Part shown: one piece after another, positions 63,734 to 64,000 of the stretch
Position numbering within the stretch: the stretch's first letter is position 1
Layout of the letters: each line of letters begins with the position of its first letter
Source of the DNA: Robbsia betulipollinis
GTDB lineage: Bacteria > Pseudomonadota > Gammaproteobacteria > Burkholderiales > Burkholderiaceae
Assembly (NCBI RefSeq): GCF_026624755.1
Contig: NZ_JAPMXC010000006.1
Location: 295,859 to 359,858, forward strand
Direction: 5' to 3'
DNA length: 64,000 nt
The notes under the pieces: generated by a model
The model's input: the letters and a program-made list of their open reading frames with translations, nothing else
Told to the model about the DNA's origin: nothing
Database searches by the model: none
Position numbers and translations under genes: made by a program

Positions 63734-64000
63734 TTAGCGAATCCTTCGGCGGCCAACTCCATTGCCATGACTTCTTCCGGGGTTTTCCAGCCCAGTGTCT
63801 GACGAGGACGGCCATTGAGCAATCTGGCAATGTCGTTGAGTTGCATCTGGCTCACTCCCGACAGGTCGATCCCTTTGGGCAAGAACTGACGTAGCAGACC
63901 ATTCGTGTTTTCATTGCTGCCGCGTTGCCATGGCGCGTACGGATCAGCGAACCAGATATCCAAGTTCAATTGCCGGGCCAATTCGACATGACAGGTCATC
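63721..64000 (-). CDS. IS30-family transposase, C-terminal part (runs off the window)
   Basis: The minus strand encodes FADPYAPWQRGSNENTNGLL, with the catalytic Glu in GSNENTNG, then RQFLPKGIDLSGVSQMQLND and RPRQTLGWKTPEEVMAMELA before the stop at 63721. This is the C-terminal third of an IS30 transposase. The N-terminal part must lie beyond 64000. The sequence seen is intact. Confidence 0.92.
   Translation of the reverse strand, partial: MTCHVELARQLNLDIWFADPYAPWQRGSNENTNGLLRQFLPKGIDLSGVSQMQLNDIARLLNGRPRQTLGWKTPEEVMAMELAAEGFANRCT

Overview
The window is a piece of a betaproteobacterial chromosome, most likely Burkholderiaceae. The evidence is the complete dcw cell-wall/division cluster (mraZ to ftsZ, then lpxC) with the gene order and protein sequences typical of Burkholderia and relatives, a Coq7 hydroxylase, and Burkholderia-like rRNA sequence. 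I cannot assign a genus from this window alone.

Region 1 (1-18.7 kb, minus strand) is conserved core: mraZ-rsmH-ftsL-ftsI-murE-murF-mraY-murD-ftsW-murG-murC-ddl-ftsQ-ftsA-ftsZ-lpxC. Most genes overlap by ATGA or GTGA, so this reads as one translationally coupled operon driven from a MraZ-box promoter. Several Mur enzymes carry low-complexity Ala/Gly/Pro/Thr insertions. Region 2 (19.1-31.1 kb) is semi-core: coq7, fadD, a molybdopterin oxidoreductase, an M20 amidohydrolase with a DUF3830 protein, an HPt-like protein plus an RcsB-like response regulator, a repeat-rich lipoprotein and a large orphan protein.

Region 3 (31.0-34.1 kb) is a rearrangement scar. It holds an intact 5S gene and only the last ~250 nt of a 23S gene, cut at the sarcin-ricin loop and joined to the N-terminal half of an IS30 transposase, followed by nested IS3, IS256 and IS66 pieces. 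Region 4 (33.9-54.9 kb) is an accessory island bounded by a 240-bp inverted repeat. Its first half is a compact seven-gene operon: O-methyltransferase, carrier protein, AurF-like diiron N-oxygenase, nitronate monooxygenase-like protein, amino acid:carrier-protein ligase, FlK-like thioesterase and phosphopantetheinyl transferase. This looks like an NRPS-independent route in which an amino acid is loaded on a stand-alone carrier protein, N-oxygenated and methylated. It is the best candidate in the window for an undescribed system. Divergent AraC and TauE-type exporter genes lie next to it. The second half holds a TRAP transporter, SDR, IclR regulator, thiolase, acyl-CoA synthetase and D-lactate dehydrogenase (a carboxylate uptake/catabolism module), plus LysR and sigma-54 regulators and two PPC-domain proteins. 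A 17-bp palindrome (GGTYCAT-N3-ATGRACC) recurs in front of the IclR, thiolase, TRAP and AraC genes and may tie the two halves together.

Region 5 (54.5-64 kb) is mobile-element debris with cargo: transposase fragments, a frameshifted glutathione S-transferase, a D-cysteine desulfhydrase-like enzyme, a HigBA-like toxin-antitoxin pair with a perfect palindromic operator, two hydrolases, an intact IS2-group IS3 element, an AT-rich orphan membrane protein and the end of another IS30 element. Two related non-coding repeat families are scattered between these genes.
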